Shown piece by piece: positions 33,437-46,090 of a DNA stretch of 64,000 nt. The stretch is from NCBI GenBank assembly GCA_023627715.1, contig JAMAHW010000099.1, positions 62,001 to 126,000 of the forward strand. Reading direction: 5' to 3'. Within the stretch, counting starts at the first letter, position 1. Each line of letters starts with the position of its first letter. The position numbers and the translations under genes are program-made. The stretch comes from Periconia sp. R9002 (taxonomy: Eukaryota; Ascomycota; Dothideomycetes; Pleosporales; Periconiaceae). The notes under the pieces were generated by a model, which ran no database searches, was not told the DNA's origin, and saw nothing but the letters and a program-made list of their open reading frames with translations.

Positions 33437-34148
33437 CGTACAGCGTATGATGTAAGTCGAGGGTCGCGGACAAGTGTGGATGATTCCTGCAGCAGCAAGG
33501 GTGCTGATGCTATCAATATATACGATGCTGGCTGATGTTATACCGAAGCGACTGCGGAGGGGAGGAGCGAGGGGGGAGAGAGTAGGTGGAGAGGAAGTGA
33601 TGGATATGTGGATGGATGGGTGGATGGGAAAAAGGTTGGCAGATGGGAAGGCGTGGGAGGCACAACCGTGGACGTGGTTATGTAGTCAATAGAATCCAAA
33701 AAAAAAAACCAGGTCACAACGGCCGTCTTGACAGCCCCCCCTGCGTGGGATGGGCTGAGACAAGAGCGCAAGTGATGCGACTCGGGCTGGTACAGGTAAC
33801 ATGGCTTGCCTCTGCGAGGCATGGTGCTATCTCTGTCTATCTTTTTTTCTTGCGGGCCTATGTCATGACGATCTGTTAGCGCGGGCGCGGGTGGTGCGGT
33901 GCGGGTCCCTATCCCTAGAGCCTTGTCCTTGTCTTCTGTATAGGTACTAGTTGGCGGTAGTAAATGCCTCAGAAACAGTCGAGATGGTTGAAGTGCAGCA
34001 CGGCAGCGACCAGAGGGCAGAACAAAGAAAGTGATGCGAACAAGACCCGCGAACGGCTGAGAGTGGCATGACCCAGAACATGCTGCGTCAACAGCCTGCT
34101 GCATGCGCTAGCTCTGTACATATGCACATGTATGTACATTGATGTAGA

Positions 34149-34174
34149 TATGTATGTATGTATGTATGTATGTG
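34149..34174. repeat. (TATG)n microsatellite
   Basis: About six tetramer units in the creD upstream region. Confidence 0.85.
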
Positions 34175-36373
34175 GTTGGCCCTTTTGGAGCACAGCGGAT
34201 AAAGAAAAGCAGAATCACGGTCGACCATGTAATCACCGCTCAGTCGATCCATGCAATCACCATTACATACACGGACCAAACAGCAACAAATACCTAGACT
34301 TTGACGCGTTGCAACCCACTCAGCAGATAACGACAAAATAGCCGCCCATGGTGTGCTAGCTACATCTGTACATAGATAGGTACGAGTGGGTATGTAGCCT
34401 CCATGAGCCTCATCTTGATTAAAGGGGAGCATCTCTTTCTTTGTTCGTTTCTCTTTTTTTTTTCTAATGGGTCCACGGATCGTCCCAACCTGGCATTCCC
34501 GCTACCGCTACACAACCGAAACTAACCGCTCGGCGCCCTGCATCGACTGCTTTGGATCCCTAGTTGGTACGCTGATACCTTGCAACTAGTTTACAACCAA
34601 GTTACATACGCGACACATGAATGCGATCCATTGACCATCAAATGTCCATCGAGAGGTACCTAGTAACTTGCGTGTGCAGTCGGACTTGTGCATCAGGCGG
34701 ATGACTTCAACCGAGGAACACGCACGTTCATCACCAGAAACGAACCAACAACCAGCAAAAGCTCCAAAGAGGAAACCCCCAAACTGACGTGATCGACCCT
34801 ACCTCGGAGTCTAATCTTATCGATAACTAACCAATGTACCCTACCTACGCAAAACATACGCAACCACCACCATACCACCATCGTATCAGTGATACATACA
34901 TCTACGTAGACTACCAGTTTTGATACGTTACACCTCCCCTACCGAAAGACAGAGATCCAGATCACATGAAAAAATATCCACCTTTGCCCAACCTACCTAA
35001 CCTACCTAAGCACAACGTCAACCCATCGCCAATACCCAAAACACCCAACCCACCTCTCCACCCCCTTCACGTTCTAGATCTCCAAAACTCAAAACAAACC
35101 CACACCTTTCTTTCCCATCTCATGCAGAAGCGAGGTAAGTTCTCCACTGTGACATGCATTCAAGGTAGGGGGGGGGATCATAAGTTACTAAGTAGTTAGA
35201 TCGAACTTCCATGTGTGCTAGTAGGGATTGATGGGAAAACAAGAGCTTCCTCTGTTTAGATGGATATCCACAATTACCACACAAAAGCTTATCCATCTGC
35301 CCTTCTATACAACCAAATAAATTCTGGAACGTATGTAACACATCACTCACATCACACACGTCACCCGTCCCGCCTGCCTAGGTACATTAAAAAAAAACAC
35401 TACAATAGACCTAGATACAAACCTCATAATTAAAACCTCCATAGGGACCTACATACATACATCTATTCTTAGATGAGGGGATCTGCATCGTAGAACAGCA
35501 TGTTTCCATCACTACAATACATACATACCTCCCTGTTGAACAAGCCATGTAGTGTAGTTGAATATTTAGAGTATACATACATATGCTATTGATTAAAATT
35601 AATTCACACCGATAGAACTATGTACCTCCAGTGATTTTCACGTGTAAGAACTTGCGGAGCATGTATGTATCTGTGTATGTACGCGCGTAAGAAACCATCG
35701 TGTTCATACGTTCATATGGCATTCGTTCTTCACATGTATTGGTGTTTGTCTTCATATTCGTTTTTTGCCTTATTTTACTCCTATCGTCCGGAGGGCAGGT
35801 AGTTGGGTATGTTGTAGAGAGGTAGTTTGGTGAGCTTGTTATAAACATCGATACCTACCTAGGGTAGCTAGGTACATATACACATGTACCCCGCCGCGGT
35901 TCAAGAATCCCATCCCTTTCACAGCGATGTATAATAACAGTTCTACATTAATGATCAAATAATCCCGTACCTCCGGTGCCTTTTGAATTTGGGTAACCAT
36001 TCAGATGTCGTACAGTACAACACATTCACATGCCTATCCGAGGAACGTTTTAGATACAATGCAACCTGTGTGTAATCACGAAAAAAAACAAATCATGGTG
36101 CATAAGGCTGAACACAAACGAACGACACGTGGGTGTGCCGGGGAATAGCCGGGCAGGTCAGAAAACTTGCGTCAGACATGGGAAACAACAAACGAGGTTG
36201 CTTGATTCCGTCCACCAAATTCATTGCCAGACATGCGAAGACACTGTTTGTTGTTGGGACGTAGAAGTAACAAATTGTTTTGACCGCTCTATTCAAAACA
36301 TGAAACGCTGACCCATGCATGCGTGCAATATTCCGGTGATTTCTACATGTACAAGAAAAGAATAAAAATAGGG

Positions 36374-38888
36374 TTAATTCGCGCCGCCGCCGCCGTTCGC
36401 ACTCGCCGATGTCGTCGACGGCGTATCGTCGTTGCCAGCGCCCTCTTTGGGGCGGTCCCATGTGCGGATGTGACCTGTGAAATCCAATCTCGTCAGCATG
36501 TGGTCTTTTGTTCCTTGGTCTCTTATCTTTTGAACCAAGTAATCCCGTCATGTCATTAGTGTGGCAAGCTCCTCGCGGAAAAAAAAGAGTGGGCCATGGG
36601 TCCCGGGAGAACAACGGGTGTTCCTGGAGCTGACGCGCCGGCCCACTCGACTGCACTGTACTGCGCTGCAGACATGGGCACAAGGGAAATCTCTGCTGCA
36701 ACGTACCATTCTTGCACGACGTTATAATGCAATCTTCCTCGAAACCTAGCCAGGAGAGTGGGTGCTCGTCGACCGACTTCGCCTGCGCCAGTATGAGCAA
36801 AAATGGTCAAAAAGTGGCCTGACCCGACAACTTACGAGGACCGGAGGCAGCATTGCCGTGCGCGCCCGAGGCTCCACCGCATGTACTATCTCACCATCGT
36901 CATCGAGCATACTGCCCGACGTGAGATTCGAGTTCGATCGCAGTCTGGACACGGAACCCTCCGTGCGCGTTCGCTGCATCCTGAGTGTCGACGACGTGAT
37001 GCTCATATTGCGTTGCCGGACCGAAGCCTGCTTCTTGTCAGCGACCGCCCCGAAACACTACGAATCCCAACAACGCACCGCTCGAGGCCTGTGGAGCATG
37101 CCCACGCTAAAGTCCCACAGCAGCAACCTGCAGTCCTCACCCACGCTGCCTATCCGATAGTTGCGCTCGTCGCATCGCCAGGGATCGAACTGCACCGCAG
37201 TCACCCATGAGTTGTGCCCTTGACAACGAGCGACTAATGCAGCATCTTCCAGCGACCAGATGGAAACGAGGTCGTCCTGCCCTCCCGTCACAATATACCG
37301 GCCGTCTGGCGACCAACAGACACACATCATGCCCCCGTAGTAGCTCATGAATTGGTGGAGTAGCCTATTGACAGTTTCAGCATCATGTGTATTTTCACAA
37401 GCAATGTACTCACCGTTCTGCAAGGAAGTCAATGATCCTGAACGTTCCGTCTTCGGACGCTACAGCAAGGTGCCGATTGTCTGGTGAAAATGCAAAGGCA
37501 TTGATCTTAGAAGCCGACACTTTCCAGTACGATACCGGGTTTGCCTTCTGATTTTTGGAGCGCACTGATTTCTTTATCGTGAGGGACTCCTTCTTCTCGG
37601 GCTCCTTTACCGCTAAATCGGCCGCAGCTTCCTGTTCTTCGGCAGCAAAAGGCGCATCTTCCTTCTCTTTATCATATACAATCAAGCTTCCGTCCATGTG
37701 CGCCGCTAGGAAAAGATTCTCGCTGTTTGGGAGCCACCGTATGTCTGATATAGCAGAGTTGTTGATTGCCCCCTATATGATTACCCGAGTCATTGTGGGG
37801 TTCCTTATATTAGATCCGAACTGGAGTATATACGTACGTTTTTGTTGATTCGCGCATATTTTTGTGACATGGGCTCGTACCAGATGATGTCGCCCGTCGA
37901 GAATCCCATGACAATATCGATGTGATTGGGGCCTTTTGTTGTCTGGTTTACATCGTGGCATAGCGCGTGTGCCTTTGTAAATAGGATTTTGGTGAGATGT
38001 TCTTCCTTGGTTGGTGAAGACAGATCGAGCCATTGCAGAGCTCGATTGACGTTCGCAAAGCAATACAATCCATTGGGGCTGTGGTCCTGCAGCCTCTTCG
38101 AGAGTGCTTCATGTGGTATCACCCTAGATACGAATGACGAGTTGCTCTTAACAATGTTGTTCTTCGGTTTCCGCCTCTTAAGTGGGTCTTTGCTGTCTTT
38201 GCCATTGACTACAGCTAATGCCGGGTTGTCCGAACCAAACGCAGGCGCGTACAGTCCCTCGCGCGGGGAGGGCGCGGTGCCGCTCACGCTATGAGAACCT
38301 GTGTCTGAAGCTTGGCTGTTGGTTTCATGTGGAGATTCTTGTATGCTCGGAGGCAGTTGTGACCGGGTGCTTGCCGCGGTATCGAAGCGAAAGAGGCGCG
38401 AAGAAGAGGGTTGGCGGGGCGCAAGAATAGCGAGGGAGAGCTTTGTTCCGGTGCTGGGCGGAGAGATGGTAGTCGCGAGGGGGTTTGGATTGTGGACGGG
38501 GGCCTCGGAGGGATGAGGGGGCGGCGTAGCCAAGTGGAGGTCTTCTCGAAGTACATATGTACCTAGCATTGTGTCAACGGCATGCGGTGGGTAGATGGCG
38601 ACCAACGAGGGAAGAGGATACCTTCTCCTACGACTAATTGGTACTCGGAGCCTGTGGGGTGAGTGAGGGTGTTGTTGGTCTCAATCAGCTGGCCTGGGCC
38701 GAGGGCGCCTGGATAGGCTGCGGTAGGGTATCGCGGCGGCGGAGGGAGCACGCTGGAGATGGGCGGGTTAGGTCAGATTCGGCCAGCGAGTGGGTGGAAT
38801 GGATGATATGGATTGCAGGACCGGGGCGCATCGTTGGCGTTGAGGCGGCTATGATTGGACATGATGGGTTTGGGGAAACTCACAACAT
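36374..38888 (-). CDS. creC: Catabolite repression WD40 protein CreC
   Basis: Eight exons (38888-38884, 38752-38622, 38562-37838, 37772-37414, 37364-37079, 37033-36836, 36782-36707, 36474-36374) give 626 aa. CreC is the WD40 partner that stabilises the CreB deubiquitinase in carbon catabolite repression. Landmarks are the start '[10 protein letters not shown]', '[17 protein letters not shown]', the basic '[20 protein letters not shown]', '[15 protein letters not shown]', and '[20 protein letters not shown]'. Then come WD repeats ('[20 protein letters not shown]', '[20 protein letters not shown]', '[20 protein letters not shown]') and a final 'GHIRTWDRP'. Restoring the junctions recovers family motifs at every splice. 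The first coding exon is just five nucleotides. The last intron (232 nt) is the longest in the gene. The C-terminus ends in a poly-glycine stretch. Confidence 0.95.
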
Positions 38889-39921
38889 GGTGGGCGGTAG
38901 AGGGGGTGCAATATGGCGCGAAGCACGAGGCAATCAATGCGCTGATGGGACAATCAAGGAATCAGTGAAGCAATCAAGCGGACAATTGAAGGCTCAATCA
39001 ATTCGTCGATCCATTCATCCAGCAATCGCGAAGTGGGTGCAGTGGATGGTAGCGATGGTACGTATGTATGTATGGTGGGTGGTTGTTTAGCCAGAGAGGG
39101 AAGCTCGGGGCCCACGTCAGCGGTTGTTGGGGAAGAGAGATGCAAATGAGAGCAAAGAAGAAGAAGATGTAGAAGAAGAAGAAGAATGTGGGGTAAACAG
39201 CATAGAGACGGCTGGGAGAAGCGGGTGGGTTAGCCAGCTAGCAGCAAGTAGGTAGCAGTAACTAAGAATAAGAAGAATACGGTAGGTAGTAATACAGTAG
39301 GCGCGTGGACCGTGGAAGGGTGTAGAAAACGGACCCCCGGACCGGGGGCTTGGAAGTTGGAGTCTGGGGTGGAGAGACCTACCTAGTCCATGCACCATCC
39401 ATCAATTACACACACTTTGAGAAATTCTGTACGAATGTTGGAACCCAACCCTCGCCCCAGCCGAGAAACAACATCTGCATCACCGTCGAGATTGGGGGCC
39501 ATTATGGTCAGCTCTTTCTTTTTCTCTCTCTCCCAACCACCCATGTCTGTAGCTGCTTAGTAGGTACCTACCTAAGGTAGGCTGTCATGTAGATGCATAA
39601 AGAGGCATCACAGCGGCATTTCAACATTCAGGTGGGGCTACTGCCCTGCATTTCCATCTGTACATACACAGACAGTAAAAGAGATCGCCCACGTGTACAT
39701 CCTGCTTACCTAAACCCATCCCATCTGATCCATCTGATAACTACCTAGCCCACCTCGCGTTTCAACTCTGACCCCATCTATCCATCCATCCACCCACCAC
39801 CCATCGGACGTCCGCCCTCTTTGCCAACTACCGAACCCCGGCTCGTATTGGCTGTTTTGTATCCTCCCCATTGCAACATACCCCGCCCGCCATCGGTATG
39901 CAGTAAACATGCACTCTAGCA
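38889..39921. promoter_or_regulatory. Divergent promoter region of creC and gem1
   Basis: 1.03 kb between start codons of divergent genes. It contains GAAGAA-type simple sequence (39157-39188) and TAGGTACCTACCTAAGGTAGG-like near-palindrome words at 39560-39580. No gene was supported. Confidence 0.45.
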
Positions 39922-41956
39922 ATGGCTACCGGTAACCCATCCCGCTCAACCAACCTCTTAGCTCTCTTTCGTCCGCCGCCACTAACCCATCTCGTCCAGT
40001 CCGAATCTGTGTTTGCGGCGATGAGGGCGTTGGCAAGAGCTCCATCATCACCTCGCTCGTCAAGGGCGTCTTCGTCACCGCAAAGATCCAACCTGTCCTG
40101 CCCCAGGTCACCTTACCACCTACTCTCGGCACCCCCGAAAATGTAGCCACCACCATCGTCGACACCTCTGCCCTCCCTCACGAACGCCATGCTCTGCGCA
40201 AGGAGCTGCGAAAATCAAACGTCATATTGCTGGTGTACTCGGACCATTACAGCTATGAGCGCGTGGCTCTGTTCTGGATGCCCTACTTTCGGTCGCTGGG
40301 AGTCAATGTCCCAGTCGTACTTTGCGCCAACAAATCAGACATCGCGGCCAGTGGAACCACGTCGCAGGTGGTGACGGAGGAGATGCTGCCCGTGATGAAC
40401 GAGTTCAAAGAGATTGATTCGTGCATTCGGACGAGCGCAAAGGAACACCACAACATCAACGAGGTCGTCTTTCTCTGTCAAAAGGCCGTCACCCACCCAA
40501 TTGCCCCCTTGTACGACTCCAAAGAGAACGCCCTCAAGCCGGCCGCAGTAGCCGCACTGCAACGCATCTTCCATCTGTGTGACACGGACAAGGACGGATA
40601 TTGGAATGACCAAGAGATCCACGACTTTCAATTGAAATGCTTCGACAAGCCTCTGGGCGAAGACGATCTGGCCAACATCAAGCGGTCCATTGAGCGTTTC
40701 GTCCCGGGCTCCACGGGCGAGCGGGGAATGGATGAGAAGGGGTTTCTGCTGTTGAACAAGATCTTCGCAGAGAAGGGCCGACATGAAACCATATGGATTA
40801 TACTTCGCAAATTCCATTATACGGACAGCCTCAGTTTGCAGGACACGTTCCTCCATCCCAAGTTCGAAGTTCCCCAGTATGCCTCAGCCGAGCTCGGGCC
40901 GGCAGGCTACCGATTCTTCGTGGACCTCTTTCTGAAATTCGATCGGGATAATGACGGTGGACTGAACGATGTCGAGCTCGATAACTTGTTTGCGCCCACG
41001 CCTGGCGTGCCATCCTCTTGGGTGGATTCTGCGTTTCCTTCGTGCACGGTGCGCAACGAAGCTGGCCACATCACCTTGCAAGGGTGGATTGCGCAGTGGA
41101 GCATGACGACTTTTGAGGAGCCCAAGACGACGCTCGAGTATCTTGCGTACCTAGGTTTCGAAAGCAGCGATCGCGGGGGAACCACCAATGCACTCAAGGT
41201 CACCAAAGCGCGAAAGAGGCGGAACAAGCCCGGTCGGGTGGAACGCAACGTGGTGCTGTGTTACGTCTTGGGGGCAAGTGGGAGTGGCAAGAGCGCCTTG
41301 CTGTCGGCGTTTTTGCAGCGGCCCTTTTCGCCCACGTACCACCCCACCATCCAGCCTCGCTCCGCCGTCAACAGTGTGGAGCTCAAGGGCGGAAAGCAGT
41401 GCTACCTGATCCTCGAAGAGCTTGGCGAGCTGGAACCAGCCATCCTGGAGAACCAGGCCAAGCTGGACGCGTGCGACCTGTTGTGCTACACATACGACTC
41501 GAGCGACCCTGACAGCTTCGCTCACATTGTCGAGCTTCGAAAAAAGTATCCCCAGCTCGACAAGCTGCCGGCCGTCTACACGGCGCTCAAGGCGGATCAG
41601 GACAAAGCGATGCAGCGGAGCGAGCAGCAGCCGGATGAGTATACGAGTGCGCTCAACATGTCAGCACCGCTGCACGTGAGCGCAACCTGGAGCAGCATTT
41701 CGGAGTTGTTCGTCCATGTAAGTATCCCTACCACCACATGCTGTCACTGGCCTGTCAGATTTCACGCGGAACCGTATAAGCAGAGCTGACCACTGTGCCG
41801 CAGTTGGCTGAGAGTGCCACATACCCATCGACAGCATTCCCCAAGCAGGATGAAGAACCGTATGACAACATGAACCTCTACCTAGCGCTGGGCGCGGTGG
41901 CATGCGCAGTGGCATCCGTGGCCTTTATATGGAAGCGCAACTGGGCCAATTCATGA
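39922..41956 (+). CDS. gem1: Mitochondrial Rho GTPase Gem1/Miro
   Basis: Three exons (39922-39931, 40000-41717, 41804-41956) give 626 aa. Gem1 is a tail-anchored outer-membrane GTPase that acts in mitochondrial shape, inheritance and ER-mitochondria contacts. The N-terminal GTPase begins with P-loop 'GDEGVGKS' (about 10-17), then 'NKSD'. Two EF-hand calcium loops follow ('[12 protein letters not shown]', '[12 protein letters not shown]') and a second GTPase domain with P-loop 'GASGSGKS'. The C-terminal hydrophobic segment '[19 protein letters not shown]' with the basic 'KRNW' is the tail anchor, encoded by the last exon. The first coding exon is only 10 nt (three codons plus one base). The full domain order matches yeast Gem1 and animal Miro. 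Confidence 0.96.
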
Positions 41957-42999
41957 GTACCAGTACCCAACATGTGGAAGAAAACAAGAGAAGTACCCTT
42001 AGTATATAGTATATGAGCTTTTAGTGTATAATTCATAATCTACTCTCACCATGATAGTATCATAGATGTAAATGGAAGGGGTAAGTGGAGTGGAGCGGAA
42101 TGCATGCTGGGCTGGCGCTAAGGGGTCGCCTATGGGAGGGGCGCCCGTGCTTTGGCCCCTGAGCATGTCCTATCACGACGCTCAATTTAGCAGCTCCCTC
42201 AGTGTGATAACTAAACACAGGTGCAGACAAGGTGGTTACGATATGCCATGGCCTCGTGAGCGGCTACTACACGATGCTGAGATAGCATGCAATGTCTGCT
42301 TGTAAATATCTTAGCGGTGGATACGAGGGGAGCGGAGGGAACCATGTTAGCAATCGGCGTCCCTCTCTGCCACAGCATGGTGACGGATTTAGTTGCGGCA
42401 CATGCTCAGATGGTTTGTAGCATATAGGTACCTATTATTCTTTGCGACTGTACAGATGCTTGTTTTCAGCTGCTTGGCTCTCGCATCTGTGTATCCACAG
42501 TCCGTTCCACATCGTATGTACCTATTGCATCTTACAGCCATTGCCAGAGGGCACACGCCGGGACAGTCCCATATGCACTACGCCCACGCATCAATTGACC
42601 TTCCCCTGAGTGCACCGGACCATCCGAATCCATCCGGCCGGCATCCATTTCCAGCCTTTGCATTTGCATTTGCATGAAATAAAGCCCGAATCGACAATTG
42701 AGGGAACCGGGCAAGAGCAAACGGGCTTGCCCTTTTCAGGCCTAGCTTACTCCATCCACGGATCGCTCTCTCTCTCGCTGTCTGTCACCTCGGTGGGCTA
42801 GCACCGCACCTCATCCCCAAAACCTTCACTCCCACTCCCACCTCCATCCTCACCCCCGACCTCCCTCTTCCGCCTCTCCTCGCATCCACCTCGCTCGCTG
42901 CCCCCTAGGAAATGAACGCTTGAACCCCCCATCCGCTTCGCCTGACGTGCTCCGCCTCGCCGCGTGCCCCTCGTTCTTCGATGACATCGGACCAGAAAC
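41957..42999. other. Intergenic region
   Basis: One kilobase between tandem genes with no supported coding. A CT-rich tract near 42765-42781 may belong to the leader of the Zds-family gene. Confidence 0.4.
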
Positions 43000-45900
43000 A
43001 TGCAGGTGAGCATTCTCCGCCAATTTCCAGCGACCCTCGAGGGGGTGACAACACCTCTGATGCTGGTCGGGCGCCGCGCTATACCTACTGCGCTGTCATC
43101 TTTCCGCTGCCGCTGCCCTGCCATTTCCCGTTCTCCCGTCCAAAACTCCGCTTCCGCCCCTGTTCTGACGCCTGCTTGATCCTCGGATGCTAACTGCACC
43201 TCTTCGCTCCCCCAATAAAGGCGTCCGAACGAGCTCGCGAGCTAGAGCGGCTGTACCAGCAGCGTCGTGGCCATGCCGCTCACATCTCCATCAGCGATGA
43301 CAATCACCACGTAACCGAAGCCATTCAGGATCTCTACGGTCGTGATGATGATTACAACATGAAGCGCAACTCACGCCCGCTTAGCTTCATCACAAGCCCC
43401 CTGGGCGATAGCCTCGAGGCGGCCATGCAACCCTTCGATCCCTTTGCCAACGCTCCCCCGAAATCTCCCCTCCGCGCTCAGATGAACCAGTCCAAGGAAA
43501 CGCCGCGGAGTCCTACAAGCCCAACCAGTTCCAACAAAGACAGACCCGCCGTCACCAGGCGGACCTCATCCAACCAAGGAAGCATGAACAATGGTCTGGC
43601 GTCACCGCCCTTGTCGAGGACCAATTCGGATACCGCATCGCAGCAATTTCCCCTCAACGACCTGGACTACGAATCGAGCGCCGCCGGTTTAGCCCAGGAA
43701 TTGAGCAATCTGCAGGCGATTCGACGCATGTCCATGGATGTGAACACGGCCGACCCCGATCTACCGTCGTTCAAGTCCTTCAATGTACCTACCGCTGCTC
43801 CCCAGCATTTCTCCGAGGATGAAGATCCCTCCAAACTCTTCTGGGTGCCCGCACGTCTTCACCCGGAACTCGCCCCGAAAGAATTCAAAACGTTTATTGA
43901 GGAAAAGGTTGACACTATCAGACGTCGCTCTGGTGACTCGGATACGCTGTCTCCAGATGGAGCTCTTGGGCGTCAAGGCTCTGGTGGTGGTCTGAGACGG
44001 AAAAAGTCTATGCTGTCGCGTCAGATTGATAGCGGGAGTGGATACCGTGATGGTGCAGACCGATTGGAAAGGAAACGTTCCGATACCCACGGTGAAAGTG
44101 GTGCATTTCCCCAACTTCAAGAGCTGGAGAATATCGTGGAGGACCCCGCTGCTTTAGTGCGGCGTATGAGCATAGATACTGCCCGGAGAAGCTCCGTCAC
44201 AGATGCCGACAGTAATCCGACTGAGGACATTCCCATCCTTCCGGGCAAGGTAGCCGGTCTGGGGACTTTGAAGCGATCAACACGCACCAACTACAGAAGA
44301 GGCAGCATTCGCGGGAAAGAGCGGGTGCCATTCTCGCGGCGAGCCGCCGTAGCCAATGCTCAAAACCAAGGTGAAGCCGAGGACCACCCTCCTGTCCCAA
44401 GCACCCAGCGCCGAACTTCCGATCTCACCTTGGAGAGGGTTCAATCCGAACCCCCAGAGAATTTCTCGCGCCCCACACGGAGACGAACCCCTCCGCTTTC
44501 CTTCCCAAAATCCGGGTCCTCCGACGATGTCTCGAGGATAGATACCCCAGAGTCGCCAGCAGAAGAACAGCGGCGACCACAGCAAAAACCATTTCATTCA
44601 CGGATTGCTTCGAACGGACGGACCACGGCGCCTCTGCCAGGATATGTGCCCCCCGCTTCAGTTCCTCAAATTGTAGAAACTCCTCCACCGCCCGAGAACC
44701 CACGCAAAGCCCCCATACAGTTGCCTGAGCGCAATTCCTCGAGACAAGCACCCTCGAACGTTCAACCACCTCAGATCCAAACTCAAATACCGCCGCAACC
44801 AAATGGTCCCCGGCAGCCGCCTTCCCAGCAGCAACGTCCCGGATCTGCCGGGCGTCAAAACCGCCACGCTCAGGCCGCACAGCAATCCCCCATCAAACCT
44901 GCTCAGAGCTTTGATGATCTCATAGGACAACCGAATGCCCTCCCCGTCAACAACAACAGGGTGGATTCGCTCACCATCATACCGAATCTTGAGGAGAAAA
45001 AGCCGGACAAGAAGTCAAAAGATAAGAAGGAAGAGGGTGGGACGAGAAAAACAAGTTGGGGCTGGCTGCGGGGCAGTGATGACAAGGAGCGGGAAAAGAA
45101 GGAAAAGGATGAGCGAGAGAAGGAGATGGCCAAAAAGGTCAAGAACAAACTGAGCAAAGTGCAAGAAAAGCCTCATGATGACACAAGGCTGGATGTTTTG
45201 CAGAATGCGACTGGCCGGGGCCGCGAGAGTGTGGTGTTGGACCGCGAGACTGTCAAGTTGGAAGAGGAGCGGAAGAAGGAGAGCTCCAAGAAATCCGGGG
45301 CCGTCGAGGGCAAGAAGGAGAAGGAGTCTGGGTTGTTCTCATCCATCTTTGGTGGGAGCAAGAAGAAGACTGAGAAAGAATCGTCGCACAAGAAGGGCAA
45401 CTCGATGCGAGGATTGTCCCCTGAACCGCCGCCCCGGATTCTCAAGCCTGACATTGATTACAACTGGACCCGATTCTCCATTTTGGAAGAGCGAGCCATC
45501 TACCGCATGGCGCATATCAAGCTTGCCAATCCCCGCCGCGAATTGTACTCGCAGGTTCTGCTGAGCAACTTCATGTATTCTTACCTTGCCAAAGTGCAAC
45601 AGATGCATCCCCAAATGTCGATTGGAAACTCTGCCCAGGCCAAACAGCATCAGCGACAAGCTGCCCAGCAGAAGAAGGAGCAGCAGCAAGCGCAGCAGCA
45701 GCAGCAAACACAACAGCCAGACGAGTTCACTCAATACCAACGATATCAACAGGTATGTAGCCAAGATTGCTACGAAGGTGATTGGGTGCTAACAGACAGC
45801 AGCAACAACATGAACAGCAATCAGATGGCCAGGGCGGCTACGCCAACCCTTATCAGCAAGGGAACGGGAGCTCGGAGTCACTGAACGATGAAAGTCATTA

Positions 45901-46090
45901 CCAGCAGCAACAGCAGTACAGCAACCACCAACGGGATCCTAGGGATTCACATCATTCCAACTATGGCGGCGGCAATGGCCAGAGTGGATACAGCGTGGCT
46001 AACAGCCAGAGCTACATGGGACAGACCAAAGACGGACGAGGGTATTATGACGATTCAGATCGGAGCGATCGAGACGACGATATGTGGTGA
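43000..46090 (+). CDS. Zds1/Zds2-family cell-cycle regulator
   Basis: Three exons (43000-43005, 43221-45752, 45800-46090) give 942 aa. Yeast Zds proteins bind PP2A-Cdc55 and promote Cdc14 release and mitotic exit. The diagnostic C-terminal Zds_C domain is at about residues 750-815 ('RILKPDIDYNWTRFSILEER', then 'AIYRMAHIKLANPRREL', 'QVLLSNFMYSYL'). An N-terminal helix ('ERARELERLYQQRRGHAAHI') and a conserved 'DPSKLFWVPARLHPELAPKE' segment precede a long disordered Pro/Ser/Arg region and a lysine/glutamate coil ('KDKKEEGG', 'EKKEKDEREKE'). After Zds_C there is a poly-Gln region and an Asp-rich end. The first coding exon is only Met-Gln, joined through a 215-nt intron. That start is inferred from frame and the GTGAGC donor. 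Confidence 0.87.

Larger units (their letters stand above)
33122..36373. other. 3.2-kb gene-free interval upstream of creD
   Basis: No supported gene on either strand. It must hold the creD promoter and the creC 3' UTR. It is crowded with simple sequence: CAGGTA repeats at 33410-33436, TATG repeats at 34149-34174, TACATACATAC runs near 35450 and 35520, and scattered TACCTA/TAGGTA words. Confidence 0.5.

Noticed and set aside
36093..36800. 235-codon leftward frame at the creC 3' end
   Set aside because: Reads creC exon 7 through its 232-nt intron; true CreC continues as 'GHIRTWDRP' in exon 8.
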